A DNA stretch of 64,000 bases from positions 1,612,001 to 1,676,000 of the forward strand of contig MU839833.1 in the NCBI GenBank assembly GCA_030411725.1. The letters are read 5' to 3'. Shown here one piece after another: positions 44,609-55,799 of the stretch; positions within the stretch are counted from its first letter, which is position 1, and each line of letters begins with the position of its first letter. The notes below the pieces were generated by a model. It searched no databases and had not been told where the DNA came from. It saw nothing but the letters and a program-made list of their open reading frames with translations. The stretch comes from Echria macrotheca. Taxonomy: Eukaryota > Ascomycota > Sordariomycetes > Sordariales > Schizotheciaceae. The position numbers were made by a program, and so were the translations under genes.

Positions 44609-47361
44609 ATGGATCACCGGGATAGGATCAGGCAGAACCACGAACTGCTAAAAGTCGACCGTTTGGGCGACTTGACACTCCTGAAACTGGCAAAGAAGGT
44701 CCAACAGGACCTTCCATCCGCGGTCTCGAACGAAAGACGTCTCGGTGTCTTCGTCGAGTGGCTCAACGATCGCTTGGCCGTCGTGGACGCCTCGAACGAG
44801 CACGAATTTGACGCCGAAGTTTTGCAGTGGTGCAAGATGCTGGAAGTTCGCGACTACGACAGAAAGAAGATAGTTGACGCTCTGGACGAGTGGAGAGAGG
44901 CACACCAGGCTGTTGATCCGGCCAGCTTTCGTCGCCTACTCCTTGCAACTGAAACCGTCAAAAAGAGTCTCCCATCCCCCAGTCCGTCCAAATCGCTAGA
45001 GATAAAGGCTCCGGTGGAGGGATATGGCAACATCCACCCCGATAGACTTAAGTTGTCGCGCTCTGCAATTGCCGGCGACGGATGTCAGAACCCGGAAGTC
45101 GATATTAGCTCGAATAACTGGAGACAGCTGGATAAAGGGTCGGTAAATGGAAAACAGCCCTCATTTCTTACTGGATCCAACGGTCTGGCCACCGGCAGAT
45201 CTGACCTCATCGAGAGTTGTCTGGTGTTTGACCTTGGTCGTGCCCAAGCAGATCTTGCGCAAGCGACCAAGAAGGCGCGCAACAGAGCAAAGAAGGCAGC
45301 AAAGAAGCAGGCCCGTGCTGTCGTTCCTCCATCATATATCTGCAAACGATGCGAGGAACCTGGTAAGCCGCCCTTGGTGATTTCGTGGTTTACCAAGCTA
45401 ATGGCGCTTCGCCAGGACACTTTGTTCAGGACTGCCCAACCAACGGCGATCCTCGGTATGACCTGGCTCCGCCTCCCGGTTATATCTGCGATGCATGTGG
45501 GAAGCCAGGTCACTTCATAAGTGAATGCCGCCGGCGTATTGAGTTCCTGGAATGGGCAACAACCCCCCGTATATTTCCGCCGAGACGACCTGACGAGCAG
45601 GATGATGATGGCCCGCGTCGGCATGAGCCTGAACAGAGGGCCGAAAACCTGCGCGAACGGTCTCGGCAACGGTCAGCCTCTCCAAGGGAGCGAAACCGTC
45701 GGGACGAGAGCGTCCAAAGAGGTTGGAGACACCGCTCGAGATCTCGTTTGAGACATAACGGTGCTCGCAACGAACACTCGGAAGTTGAGCCGAAGGGAAA
45801 GGAGAGAGACGTCCAAGGCACGGTGCCGAAGAGAGGTCGCGGGAGCACCCTTAAAATCCCGGATGTGGTCCGACAAGAGGGCCGGCTTTCATACGAGGAC
45901 GAGGACGGTGAGATTACCGTTTCTCCTGCCGCCGAAAAGGGTTCTCCCATTCAGGCGGACTCTCCCGCTCAAATGGACTTCACCATCCAAAACGATGACT
46001 CCGTGGCTCGCTGCATTGCAGCGCCCAGTGCTCAGTTTTCTTTGTGGCTGGAGGACGCCATATCCGCAGCCACTCAGGTCGAGAACTCCGACATCATTGA
46101 AGAGCAGGAGATCGAGCTCGGAATGTCTCAGAAGAGTCTTGATAAGCAGCCCCCATATGACCCAGTTGTTCGCCAACTGGTCCCCCAAGAGGCTAATGTT
46201 TGGATTCGGAGGGTTAAGCGTAACCCTTCTTGGGCGCTCTGGGACGAGGGCTCTGCCGAGGATGAGGCAATCGGGGCCCTTCCTATGGCGGATGCCGTAG
46301 TCCCAGTAGTAGGATCTTCCGTTCCTCAAGACGGAACGGGAGAGGTACCGCATGTGACGACGGATGCGGCTGCAGCTGCGGATACTATTTCAACGGCTAG
46401 AAACGTCCCCAATGTTGTTCAGCTGCCGCATGGCTTCATTTCTGATGGCCATGACACGGACGTCGTCATGGCCGATGCGGCCAAGGATGTGTCGGCGGTA
46501 TCCGATATGCCTGCGGAGGCGTCTCTTATCCCACCGAATATCCCTCGCAAGGACCATTGCAACGACGCAGAGACTGATGGCACAGTCACTGGTGAGAGTC
46601 CCGTTTTCGGATCTCAAGACAAGGACGGAAAGGTTTCAAAGTGTATAGCCGTCGATACCTCTGCAGATGCTGTATTTGCGGCCGAGCACGATACAACTGC
46701 TTTTTCGGAGCTACAGGCTGATTCTAATTTGAATACCTCTATCGAGAGTCATGACAAGGACGTGGTCATGGCTGATGAGGATGCCGCAGCACTTGATGCG
46801 ACAGCGGCCGAGGAACCGATTATCGTACTGGGTACGCCCATCACTGATTATTCCCAGAGCGTCAGAGCTTTGGACGTAAACGTCATCGCCGATGGCTCTC
46901 GCGGACAAGGCTCGAAGACAAGCAACGAAGCCTGGGGCCTTTCGCCCCAGCCGGAACATGCTGGTGCTTTGTCGGGAGAGGTTGACACACCCAACACTGC
47001 CAACCCAGCCTCTGGGATGTTGAGTCTATCGGAGTTGTCTCCGATGCAGTCGGCGTCTCTTGACGCCAGCTACGTTCCGTCGGCCTCTGCTCCCAGCAGC
47101 GCTCCGACGGCGTCTGACTCAAGCTACGCCCCAGCAGCCTCTGCCGCGAGCGAGACTGAGGCGCAAAACACAAATTCTATCCCGTCTCCTTTTGTGCCGT
47201 GCTCGGTTGAGACTGTCTCGTCATCGGCAGTGCTGTCCTCGATGGAGCAGGTGATGCTCGATATGCAAGAAGATGAAGACCAGGAACAAAAGGATCTTTT
47301 GCCTCCACTTGCCGGAGCAGCTCAACAAGAGGGTTATCAAGACGTGGACCCAACGCTCTAG
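44609..47361 (+). CDS. CCHC zinc-knuckle protein with RS-like region and acidic tail
   Basis: Two exons: 44609-45362 and 45416-47361, with a 53-base intron (GTAAGC donor, GCTAAT branch, GCCAG), 899 residues. The N-terminal ~110 residues are helical and charged, of no family I recognise. A Lys/Ala-rich stretch (KKARNRAKKAAKKQAR) leads into two CX2CX4HX4C knuckles: CKRCEEPGHFVQDC, with the intron falling inside it after the Gly codon's first base, and CDACGKPGHFISEC. Next is an Arg/Ser/Glu-rich region (RSRQRSASPRERNRR), then a long acidic, low-complexity Ser/Ala/Asp tail. Two knuckles plus an RS segment suggest RNA binding in the nucleus. No retroelement pol or protease motifs accompany them, so this is not a gag remnant by that test. 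Confidence 0.82.
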
Positions 47362-48070
47362 GGGGTGGCGGCCACAGGAGCGGCAATTATATTCTTCAGA
47401 GTGCCGGTCTCTGAAGAGTTTTTCCGACACGGAGGATGAGAGCGTGGTCTGAAGCTGCTTGGCGGCGTTATTTGAACAACCACGGGCCATGAGTTTACAT
47501 GGCTCGAATCCTTTTTGCTATCCGGCATCATGCCGTTGCGAGACGACTCTACGTCTGAACATCTCTTTTTGGGGGAGCTCCAACCTAGTTTCACGGGGTG
47601 ATTTACGGCGAGAATTTGAGGGCAGTTACGGACGCCTTGCTTTTGGTGGCGGGCATGTTTGATACAGCTCGCCTCAGTCCCGACTTTTGGGGTTCTTTCA
47701 TGAATCGAGCTAGCAATGCATAGCTGCTCAGATGCGAGAGGTAGTTCCTTCGCCGGTTCCGGCTTCGGAGACTAGCCCGGGGATAGCATATTCATAGCTG
47801 CTCACTTAAGTAGTCCCATTCATAGATCACAGCAACAAAGTCTTGTTTTTTGCGAACCGCGTGACCTCTTCTTGTTCTGGGATAGACCGAGAGGTGATCG
47901 TCTAGCCTGGGTGCGTCCTATGCATCAGGGGTATCAACAGCTAATATGGCTCTAGCGCAGTGGTTCTGCGGATCAATGACACGGAGAGTCCAACAGAACT
48001 CGACGATAGGACCTAACACGCTGCATTACATACACGGACAACCCGGCTTTATTTGGTTATTTGGTATCTA
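47362..48070. other. Convergent intergenic region
   Basis: 709 bases between two 3' ends, no gene seen. Confidence 0.5.
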
Positions 48071-48618
48071 TCACTCCAGCTTGTCCAGATGCTCCAGCCT
48101 CGTCAGGACGACCTGCTTGGACGTCTCCTCGATCTCGCCAGCCAAAAAGACCTCGTCGAGGATGGCGTAGACCTTGTAGAAGTTGAAGACGAGGTCGAGC
48201 TCGCAGACGTTGCCGAAGAAGGCGTCGAGGACCTCGACGAAGAAGTGGATGGCCTCGAGGTAGGCGAGCTCGTTGTCGTTTGTGTCGACGCAGGCGCAGA
48301 AGAAGAGGCCGGCGTAGCGGCGGTAGACGACCTTGTGGTTGCGGAACTCGACAAAGTTTGATTGGTACTTTTGGTCGCGGGGTGCTACTAGGCGGTGGAC
48401 CTTTTTTTTGTCGGATTAGTGGTGAGGAGAGGAGAGGTTTGGGGCGGAAAGGGATTTACTTCGCCTTTGAGCTTGATCTTTTCGTCGTCGCTGTAGGGGA
48501 CGTACCACTTTGCCAGCCGGGTTTTGCCCCTGTGTGATAGGTTAGATAAGTAGGGATTTGGCGGATTGATGGGAGTAAAAACGTACTGCCGGTTCTGGAT
48601 TAGGATGAATGATAGCAT
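48071..48618 (-). CDS. aps2: AP-2 adaptor complex small (sigma) subunit
   Basis: Three exons: 48618-48587, 48529-48460 and 48400-48071, with introns of 57 and 59 bases, 143 residues. The joined protein begins MLSFILIQNRQGKTRLAKWY, has FVEFRNHKVVYRRYAGLFF, LAYLEAIHFFVEVLDAFFG and NVCELDLVFNFYKVYAILDE, and ends near LEHLDKLE. This is the full clathrin-adaptor sigma-2 fold with the expected length. It would form the AP-2 core with alpha, beta-2 and mu-2 in endocytosis. Intron 2 ends in a run of A followed by AG instead of a pyrimidine tract, with an ACTAAT branch just upstream. The gene is divergent from tti2, 479 bases away. Confidence 0.95.
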
Positions 48619-49097
48619 GGTGGCATGGGTTCGGTTCGGTTCGCTCGCGCAGCGCCTTTTGCTGGTGCTGCTCCCGGCGCGATTGGCGATGGCGGTCGGT
48701 CGTCGCGGGCTGTACCTTGATGGTGTTGCGCTGCCGGGTCCGGCGGGATTGGAAGTGGGGCAAATAGTTGAGGGTTAGGGTTGGAGGTGAGAGATGGCGT
48801 GTCTGGGGAGGCACCTCCGAGGCAAGCATCAACCGCGAGGAAGAAGGAACACTTTGAGAGATGGAACCACTCGCGGCTGCTCCTGCTTTCTGGGACAACT
48901 TCTCGTGCTCGTGGCTGACAATATTCAAGCCCTGAGACACTGGACGGTTCCTTCGCTCTGACAAACCGCACCTGCTCTGGTGGGGCTTTACAGTTGCGGC
49001 CTTCAACAATAAAGAGGTTCGCCTGGATCCCTCTACCCATTTCTCTTCCGAAATCATCTGTCTTGAAGAGGTGTCCGGACTGGCAAGGCAAACTTTC
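48619..49097. promoter_or_regulatory. Shared divergent promoter region of aps2 and tti2
   Basis: 479 bases separate the two start codons, so both promoters must lie here. No individual element could be assigned with confidence. Confidence 0.45.
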
Positions 49098-50740
49098 ATG
49101 ATGGCCGAAGTTGACGACGTAACTGCCGATGTCGACGAGGCAAACACCCGGCTCAAGGATTGCATGAAAAAGGTACAGCATCTGGGCATGGGCAAAGAGA
49201 TTGACCCGAATCTGAGCTCGGATAATACTGAAAGAAGCTTACATATTCTAGCTGGACCCGCTCTGCGACAAGGACCTGATCTGTGACACGCTTGATGCCG
49301 TGAAGGCTTTCTCAGACCTTCGCGCCGCTGTCACAGCCAACAACGTCGTCCTCGATGATGACGCCGCCTCGAGAATTGGCATCATATGCTGGTGGTGGAT
49401 GAGTCTAGAATTAGGGGATACCACCTTCAAGCGACGGCAGGTCTCAGATGACGTGGACAGCCAAGAACAAGAAGTGAACGACGCTCTTCTCACCAAAGCG
49501 AAGGAGCGCTGTCGAGCGGTTGCCCCGATAGCTTTAGAGGTCTTGCAGGCCCTCGCATCCGAACCCGCATGGAAAAAAAACCACGACGATTCCAGGTTGC
49601 TGCTCACTTTGATTCCCCTGACGGACCCGGATCTAGTCACGGAGTTGGCTCTTCCCGACGACACAGCCGAGCGAGTATCATCAGTTGTCGGGAAACTCTT
49701 CTCCAGTGACACGAGCAAAGATGACTTCATCGTGAATGTCATCCTGCGAAAATATCTCCGAACGGTGTTCCTGACAAGAAAATCGGTCTCCAGCAGGCTG
49801 GCAGCCTATCCAGACCCCATGGCCGGACGGGGCGAGGGCATTCCAGGCGACGATGCCTCCGCGAAGCCCTGGAAGTTCACCGACGTGCGAGCGATTCCCT
49901 TCCTCGCCTGGGCTGTCCGCGAAGCAGACGTACGCCTCTCCCCTTTTTTCCTCTCTCTCCAGTGTTCCCCCACTCACCATACCACAGAAGACAACAGTCG
50001 AAAAGAACTGGCGCCTCATCCTCCCGGCCCTGCTAACACTAGTCGACGACAACTCCACCCCATTCCGGCGCCGGGGCCTCGTCATCCTAGAAACCTTCCT
50101 CGACAAGATCCCAAGCGAAACTCTCGAATCCGGCGGCCTATCCCAAGTCATCGAGAGCGCCATCACGCCCACGCTAAACTTCCTCCCCAGCCTAACACCG
50201 GCAGATGAATCGGTAGAGCTCTTGGGTCCCGCCTTCGCCGCGCTCCGCCGTCTGGCGAGCAAAACCACCGGCGGGGACAAAACCAAGTTGCTCGACCGCT
50301 GTATGCGCGAGGGCGTGCTGCACGGTTTTGTCCACGCAAGGGAGCACCCGTCCATCGTGGCGCTGCTGTGTCGGCAGATGGGGGCGATCGTGGCCGAGAT
50401 GGGGTTTCACGCCGTCAAGCACCTCAAGGACATGGTTCCGCTTCTTGTCGGTATCCTGACGGACCCGTTTTCGCCCGCAGCTGTTCTAGACCCTGCGATA
50501 GACGCGCTCCAGGCTGTCTTGCGAACTTGCTGGCCGCGCATGAGTGATTGGGGGGAGGAGATTCTGCAGGCTGTTATCGCGTGTTGGCTTAACCATGGCG
50601 AAGATGAGGTTGGTGTGAAGGAGGGACTGGTTCGATGCGTGGGCATGTTGCATGCTACGTTGGGTCCGGACTGGTCGGGGGTAGTGAAGCAGGAGCCGCA
50701 GTTGGCTGGGTTATTTAGTCAGATTCCCAGAATGGAATGA
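49098..50740 (+). CDS. tti2: Tti2-family protein (TTT complex)
   Basis: Three exons: 49098-49172, 49252-49929 and 49988-50740, with introns of 79 and 58 bases (GTACAG and GTACGC donors), 501 residues. The body is all-helical HEAT-like repeat sequence, with family-type segments such as AIPFLAWAVREAD|KTTVEKNWRLILPALLTLVDD across the second splice (each side shown separately), FRRRGLVILETFLDKIP and FHAVKHLKDMVPLLVGILTDP. Tti2 works with Tel2 and Tti1 as an Hsp90 co-chaperone that stabilises PIKK kinases such as TOR, ATM and ATR. Two adjacent ATGs open the frame (49098 and 49101). Assignment rests on the repeat pattern and length, not on a catalytic motif. Confidence 0.8.
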
Positions 50741-51124
50741 TAAGAATAAAAAGGTACGAGCGGCTGGTTCCAACGATGGCATATCAGGCATCGAGTCTTT
50801 TCTAGAAAGCCCGTATTTCGAAGCCCAAACGGTCTATTCCATCCAAGCAATAGATATATACCTAGATACATTGCAGGCCTCAGGCAGGAGTTCTCGAATA
50901 GATATATACTTTGCTAGCCTCAATATCAAGAAAATTATTCTCTCCCGAATGGAGTCCTCGATGAACCCCCCTACTTACCGAACCGGAAATTCAAGTCTTC
51001 TGGGCGAGCATCACCCACCCATCCTATCTCCCACGAAAGCACGCCCACAAAACCACACACGCACAAAGAGCACACACACACACAAAGAGAACCACAGCAC
51101 ACCCTTTCATCATCACCAAATAAA
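50741..51124. other. Intergenic region 5' of the tRNA gene
   Basis: 384 bases between tti2 and tRNA-Ser. A CACACA-rich stretch lies near 51050-51090. No gene seen. Confidence 0.5.
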
Positions 51125-51206
51125 GGCGTGGTGGCAGAGTGGTCTAATGCGCAAGACTAGAAATCTTGTTCCTTCGGGAGCGTCTGTTCGAATCAGGCCC
51201 ACGTCG
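51125..51206 (+). tRNA. tRNA-Ser (anticodon AGA)
   Basis: 82 bases fold as a class II tRNA without intron. The acceptor GGCGTGG pairs with CCACGTC (one G-T wobble), and the discriminator is G at 51206. The anticodon stem CAAGA/TCTTG encloses loop CTAGAAA with anticodon AGA. A long variable arm (GTTCCTTCGGGAGC region) is typical of Ser. The T arm is GTCTG-TTCGAAT-CAGGC. A-box-like TGGCAGAGTGG and B-box GTTCGAATC are in place for RNA polymerase III. Confidence 0.96.
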
Positions 51207-51540
51207 TTAACTGTCGAGTTCTTGTTTTTGTCTCTTTTCTCTCATTTTTTCTTCTTTCTACTTTTTATTTGTTATCTCTTGTTGTTTGCGTGTACGTGGT
51301 CAAGTTGCAGTGCAGGCAGGTTGATGAGAAAGGGAAAGGGGGTTGTAGGTTTTCTGGCTGTGTCTGGGTTTGGGTCTGGGTCAGGCCCACGTCGAAACTG
51401 TTGAGTTCTTCTTTTTGCCTCTTCGCTCTTCCTCTCTTTTTATCTCTTGTTATTTGTTCTTTGCATCTATGCGGTCAAGTTGTAGGCAGACTAGTGAGAA
51501 AGGGGGTTGTAGATTGTGGGTCTGGGTCTGGGTCGTAGAG
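51193..51540 (+). repeat. Imperfect ~188-base tandem duplication including the tRNA 3' end
   Basis: Copy 1 runs from 51193 to about 51380 and copy 2 from 51381 to about 51540. Both begin TCAGGCCCACGTCG, the last 14 bases of the tRNA gene. They then share a T/C-rich stretch, GGTCAAGTTG, TGAGAAAGGG, GGGGGTTGTAG and TGGGTCTGGGTC in the same order, with small insertions and substitutions. Confidence 0.85.
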
Positions 51541-51905
51541 AGGTTCGAGATATCTCTGACCTGATCAAAGACACAAGCAGCAGCACAACACGGAGTTTGT
51601 GATGACCTCGTTGGGCTCCTTTAGAATATAGAAGATTTGGCTCGCATCTGCCGCTGCGGCTGGTGTCCGGACTAGCCTTGATTTCGAACATTTCCACCAT
51701 GGTATCATCAATTCCTTAATAAACTTGGGTATCATATTACAGCCCAACCGCATTCTCACAAGGGGGATCATCCCGGCGCTAAATATTAAGAACAACAACA
51801 ATGGGTATCATTTACCAATCACACCCCAGACACCACAAACTCGGACGAACTGGGCGAGCAGAGACAGTCTTCCACCTCGGGCGGCGACAGCGACAACGGG
51901 GGCTC
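51207..51905. other. Intergenic region 3' of the tRNA gene
   Basis: About 700 bases between tRNA-Ser and the fig4 stop. Its first half is the duplicated segment; the rest shows no gene. Confidence 0.5.
51225..51229 (+). terminator. T5 run, likely RNA polymerase III terminator
   Basis: Five T residues 19 bases after the tRNA 3' end, the first such run downstream. A second T5 at 51412-51416 sits at the equivalent place in the duplicated copy. Confidence 0.55.
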
Positions 51906-54900
51906 CTAGTCCACCGGCTGCTGCTTGAAGAGCGACTTGCCGCGCAGCCACTTCTTGTACGCCTTGTACCGCTTCTTCACCGCATCCTCATCCGTCACCG
52001 TCAGTGGGTTGTCGACCACCCGCAGCGTCTCCGAATACAGCGCCATGTCGTCCTCGTGACCCGGCTTGAGCGTGAACTCGTCTGCCAGTCCCTCAGACTG
52101 CCAGCTGCCTGCGATGTACTCTTGATACTCGGGCTCGATCTCGCCGGCCGCCGGCGCCTCGGCCGACACCACTAGCGGCAGGTTGTGCGGGTGACTGACG
52201 TATCGGCTGTAGTCCTCGGCCTCGGCCGCGCTCACGGTCGGATTGAGACTCTCATTCACAACCTGTGTAAACGTCCACTGTGCGGCCCGCGATTTTTCCT
52301 GTGCCGTCGGCTTGCTGCCCTTGTGGTTACCGTTGATTCCGTTCTGTGCCTCCCCGTCGGTGCTGTTAGCCGCGTCCTTCATGATCCCCTGCAGCCCGTT
52401 CGGCTTCTCGACGTTTGGCTGCAGCCACCGCTGGAGCGAAATGCCGCGCGGCGCACTGCCGTTGTTCTTGTCGCTGTTGATCGACGAGGCGTCGGCACCC
52501 TCGTCTGAGAGCCGCCCAAGGTCCTGCGGCGCCAGGATCGTGACCTCTTTCTTGGTCTTCTTCCTGTCTGCGGCCTCGGATTCCGGGTCCCCGCGCACGC
52601 GGAACGGACTGAGATCGTACCGCCCGTCCTGCGTCGACTTGAAGGGTATGTACCGCAGCGTCGAGTTCATCTTGAACGGGAACATCTTTGGGAACGACGA
52701 GAGAACCGACGGCCGGTAGTATTCCAGCCAGTAATCGTCGTATGCTGACACCGGCTTGGTTGCGCCGCTCTTAATTGGCGGGTACGGTAGCAGGACGCGC
52801 TCTTCTAGGTACTCGGGCGTGAACCAGTGTATGTAGTCGCGCTTGTGCTTCTCGAGCCATGTTCGCGGGTCCTCATGGTGCAGATAGTAATCTGTTGCGA
52901 GATCCCAAAGCATAGGCTGCCCCTGGGCCCAGATGTAATTTCCAAGGAACAGATTGTACGCTTCCTGGCGCTGGCCGTCGAGGAACGAGTTGTTGTAATA
53001 GCGCTTGAAGCTCTCAATCATGTCACGTGAGTGGCTCGTCCACTGGTTGATCCTGCGGTATGTCTCCATCGTGTTGACCAGCTGCGAGCCTCCATACTGG
53101 ACGGCAATGGTATCGCCGTGGTCATGGTACATGTGCGTAAAGAGGTTGACAGCGTCCGTGTCGTAGTTAACGACAGTATCCTCAAGAATGCCGAGGGCGT
53201 GGAGTTGGTGTCCGAGAGCGCGCTTCCCAATGACAAACTGGGCGGCATTCGTCCGGTCAAGACAATCAATACAGTTCGTGCGGGCGACGCCATTCTGGAC
53301 ACGAATGGGCGACGTGTGGCCGTCGCCGTTGTGAAAAAAGCCGGTTGTGGTCATGACATCCTCGGCGATGCTCTCCAGCGTCGAGATAACGTCTTGGTCC
53401 CGGCTCTTGGCCGCCCGCGACATGTCCCACGCTCGATGTATGATCTTGTGCTTGGGGGGAAGAAACTGGTTGAGGTACTCGATGGCGCGCGTGTACTCCT
53501 CCAGCAGCTTGCTCTCGCGGGGCGTGCGCTCTCGAGCCTTGACCAAATTCAGCGCATAAATCGGTGCGCCGTACCGTTCGAAGAGGTTATCAAAATGGAG
53601 AGCCGCGGCCGTGTAGAAGGGATCCACCAAGTTCAGCTCGATCGGCGGCTTCGGCGTCACTCCGGTATTGTCCTGCGTCCAATGGAGAGGAATCGACCCG
53701 CGATGCTGTACGTACGAGGTGTAGGCAGGACTAGCAAAGAATTTGGGTCCGGGCGCATGGAACGACGTCGTCAGCGCCTCCGACACGATCTGCTCCGTCT
53801 CGACATCGTTGGCGACGTATCCTAGGTCGTTGGCACCGCGCTTGAGGAAACGAGCACCCGCAAAGAAACGACTCCGCCGCGCAATGATGGTGATGTGCGC
53901 CGTCCTCCCGTAGATCGACACGGCGGCCTGGTCGATATACCCGTGGATAATAGGCCGGCACCAGTCAAAGGGGGCGTTGAGAGCCTTGGCAGCCGGGCCG
54001 AGCAGATGGTGGTTCCAGATGAACATGGAGTTGAAGTCATCGTCTACGTTACAGGTCTGGCCATTGATGAGCGAATTTCGCTCTCTGGTGATGTTGTGCT
54101 GCAGAGTACGCGTGATGTCGTACGAGTAGCTGTAGTAGAACGACCGGGTGAGGTCGAGGTTGTTGAGGATGCCGAGGAAGCGGGACTCCTCGGTGTTGCG
54201 CTGGTCCGTCTTGAAGCCCGGCGACGTCAGCGGTATGAGATCGGTGCCGTCGATCTGGTAGACATAATGGCCGCCGATCATGGCGACGGTGCTCTTCTTG
54301 GTGATCAGGAGCATGTACCACGGCCCGGTAAACTTGATGAAGCCCAGCAGGCCCCAGGTGGTGCAGCGCAGCTTCAGGCCGCCCGTGCCCTTGTTGCCAT
54401 CGTCGATGGTGTCCAGCAGCTCGCTCATGTCCTTTTGCGTGTACACGGTCTTGTCGTCGGTGATGGTCAGCTCCGACGAGTCGTCGGCGGTGCGGTCGAT
54501 CTTGAGGATGCGGTAGCGCTTCTCCGTCATGTCGCCGCCGACCATGTAGAAGCGGCTGGCCGTCTCGTACAGACTGAACTTGTGCATCTTGTGGGCCAGC
54601 CTCGACAGCGGCCCGAGACCAGGGGCGCCCGACACATGGACTTCGTCGTCGTCGATGGCTATGCGGGCGGCGGCCGAGTCAGGACTGGAAGTCCGGAGGA
54701 ACGGCTTTGCAACGGCGGGCTCATCTTCGTCGTTGTAGTCGGCAACCCCGCCTCCAGGACCAGCACGCGACGTCACCGTGGCACCGGGTGCTTCGGGGGC
54801 AGCGGCGCTGTTGTGCAGCAAGGGGAAAATGGCTTCGGCCGTGTCTTTGGGCACATCTGATGGTCGAGGGGCAACCGACGGTCGGGGCGAGGGGTCGGGC

Positions 54901-54953
54901 GCAGCAGCAGCCACTAAGGCGCTGGCAAGTTCCGCTTCCACCATGTCAGCCAT
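51906..54953 (-). CDS. fig4: Fig4-type SAC-domain phosphoinositide phosphatase
   Basis: A single exon from ATG 54953 (MADMVEAE, good AAAATGG context) to 51906, 1015 residues. The frame is open further upstream but with no earlier ATG. The SAC domain shows RFYMVGGDMTEKRYRILKID, GGHYVYQIDGTDLIPL, SYDITRTLQHNITRE and the catalytic CX5R signature NCIDCLDRTN (C561, R567). A family C-terminal block follows (FKRYYNNSFLDGQRQEAYNLF, YWLEYYRPSVLSSF). This matches Fig4/Sac3, the phosphatase that pairs with Vac14 and Fab1 on vacuolar membranes to control PI(3,5)P2. The catalytic residues are intact. The C-terminal extension is disordered. No intron despite its size, unlike most neighbours. Confidence 0.93.
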   Translation of the reverse strand: MADMVEAELASALVAAAAPDPSPRPSVAPRPSDVPKDTAEAIFPLLHNSAAAPEAPGATVTSRAGPGGGVADYNDEDEPAVAKPFLRTSSPDSAAARIAIDDDEVHVSGAPGLGPLSRLAHKMHKFSLYETASRFYMVGGDMTEKRYRILKIDRTADDSSELTITDDKTVYTQKDMSELLDTIDDGNKGTGGLKLRCTTWGLLGFIKFTGPWYMLLITKKSTVAMIGGHYVYQIDGTDLIPLTSPGFKTDQRNTEESRFLGILNNLDLTRSFYYSYSYDITRTLQHNITRERNSLINGQTCNVDDDFNSMFIWNHHLLGPAAKALNAPFDWCRPIIHGYIDQAAVSIYGRTAHITIIARRSRFFAGARFLKRGANDLGYVANDVETEQIVSEALTTSFHAPGPKFFASPAYTSYVQHRGSIPLHWTQDNTGVTPKPPIELNLVDPFYTAAALHFDNLFERYGAPIYALNLVKARERTPRESKLLEEYTRAIEYLNQFLPPKHKIIHRAWDMSRAAKSRDQDVISTLESIAEDVMTTTGFFHNGDGHTSPIRVQNGVARTNCIDCLDRTNAAQFVIGKRALGHQLHALGILEDTVVNYDTDAVNLFTHMYHDHGDTIAVQYGGSQLVNTMETYRRINQWTSHSRDMIESFKRYYNNSFLDGQRQEAYNLFLGNYIWAQGQPMLWDLATDYYLHHEDPRTWLEKHKRDYIHWFTPEYLEERVLLPYPPIKSGATKPVSAYDDYWLEYYRPSVLSSFPKMFPFKMNSTLRYIPFKSTQDGRYDLSPFRVRGDPESEAADRKKTKKEVTILAPQDLGRLSDEGADASSINSDKNNGSAPRGISLQRWLQPNVEKPNGLQGIMKDAANSTDGEAQNGINGNHKGSKPTAQEKSRAAQWTFTQVVNESLNPTVSAAEAEDYSRYVSHPHNLPLVVSAEAPAAGEIEPEYQEYIAGSWQSEGLADEFTLKPGHEDDMALYSETLRVVDNPLTVTDEDAVKKRYKAYKKWLRGKSLFKQQPVD

Positions 54954-55799
54954 TTTCCATGTCCTGTGTCGCGCCCTGTGCCATTCTCCAAGTGGTGTCG
55001 TCCCGCCTCGCAATCTCGATGCCCGTGGTGCGAGTGTGCATTGATGTGAAACGACGGGTGTTGTTAGAACAGAGCTTAGGTACTGTGTATTGGCCCGAGC
55101 GTCTGTTGGTGCAGGGCCGTGGGCTGTGTGGATACTGCCTCTCTTTCTTGCCTGATACCTACACAAAAGACCGAGTACAATTCTTGCCAGAGCAGACAGG
55201 AGCTCAAGTCGATCTACTGATTTCCAGACTTCAAAGAGCTGGAAATATTGTGTAGATACCGGTGGATTGGCCAGCTGGAGGCCAAATCGATGCCTCAACA
55301 CCACATGATTGCCACTCTCGGTGGTTGCACGCCGGCCGCTTAGGTACCTACGGTATCTGCACCCATGCTCTCCACACTCACATCACCTTTTATGGGGCGG
55401 TAGCGACACCATCCAAGATAAACATCAGCCATGCCGCTATCCGATGCGGCCCATGGAGCAGCCGATAATATACCGACCTAGGCTTGCGCGGAGAGAACTA
55501 TCCCGGAGACTTTATTTACACGTCGGAATCCCCAGTGGACCGGTGCCTCCACCGTGTCCGAGACAGCACGTATAAGATGACTTCAACCGGCATTGGAAAT
55601 TCTCTCGTTGGAGCTCGACAACCATCCGCCCGCCAAGCCTTCATCCCGAACACGCCGTGCCGGCCAAGTGTACCTACAGCCGGACCTGTCCGTGCCGTCC
55701 GGTATCCCAGCCCCAACACCTTCTCTCGACGAATTCGACGTCCTGTTGCGCTTGTAGGTGTAAAGGCTGACATGGCGAAGTCTGCCAAATACCCCGACC
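54954..55799. other. Divergent promoter region between fig4 and a membrane protein gene
   Basis: About 846 bases between divergent starts. Some TAGGTA-type motifs (near 55076 and 55340). No gene supported. Confidence 0.5.

Noticed and set aside
44609..47361. Zinc-knuckle gene as a retrotransposon gag remnant
   Set aside because: Two CCHC knuckles alone are not enough. There is no protease, reverse transcriptase or integrase motif nearby, no LTRs were seen, and the gene has a normal intron.
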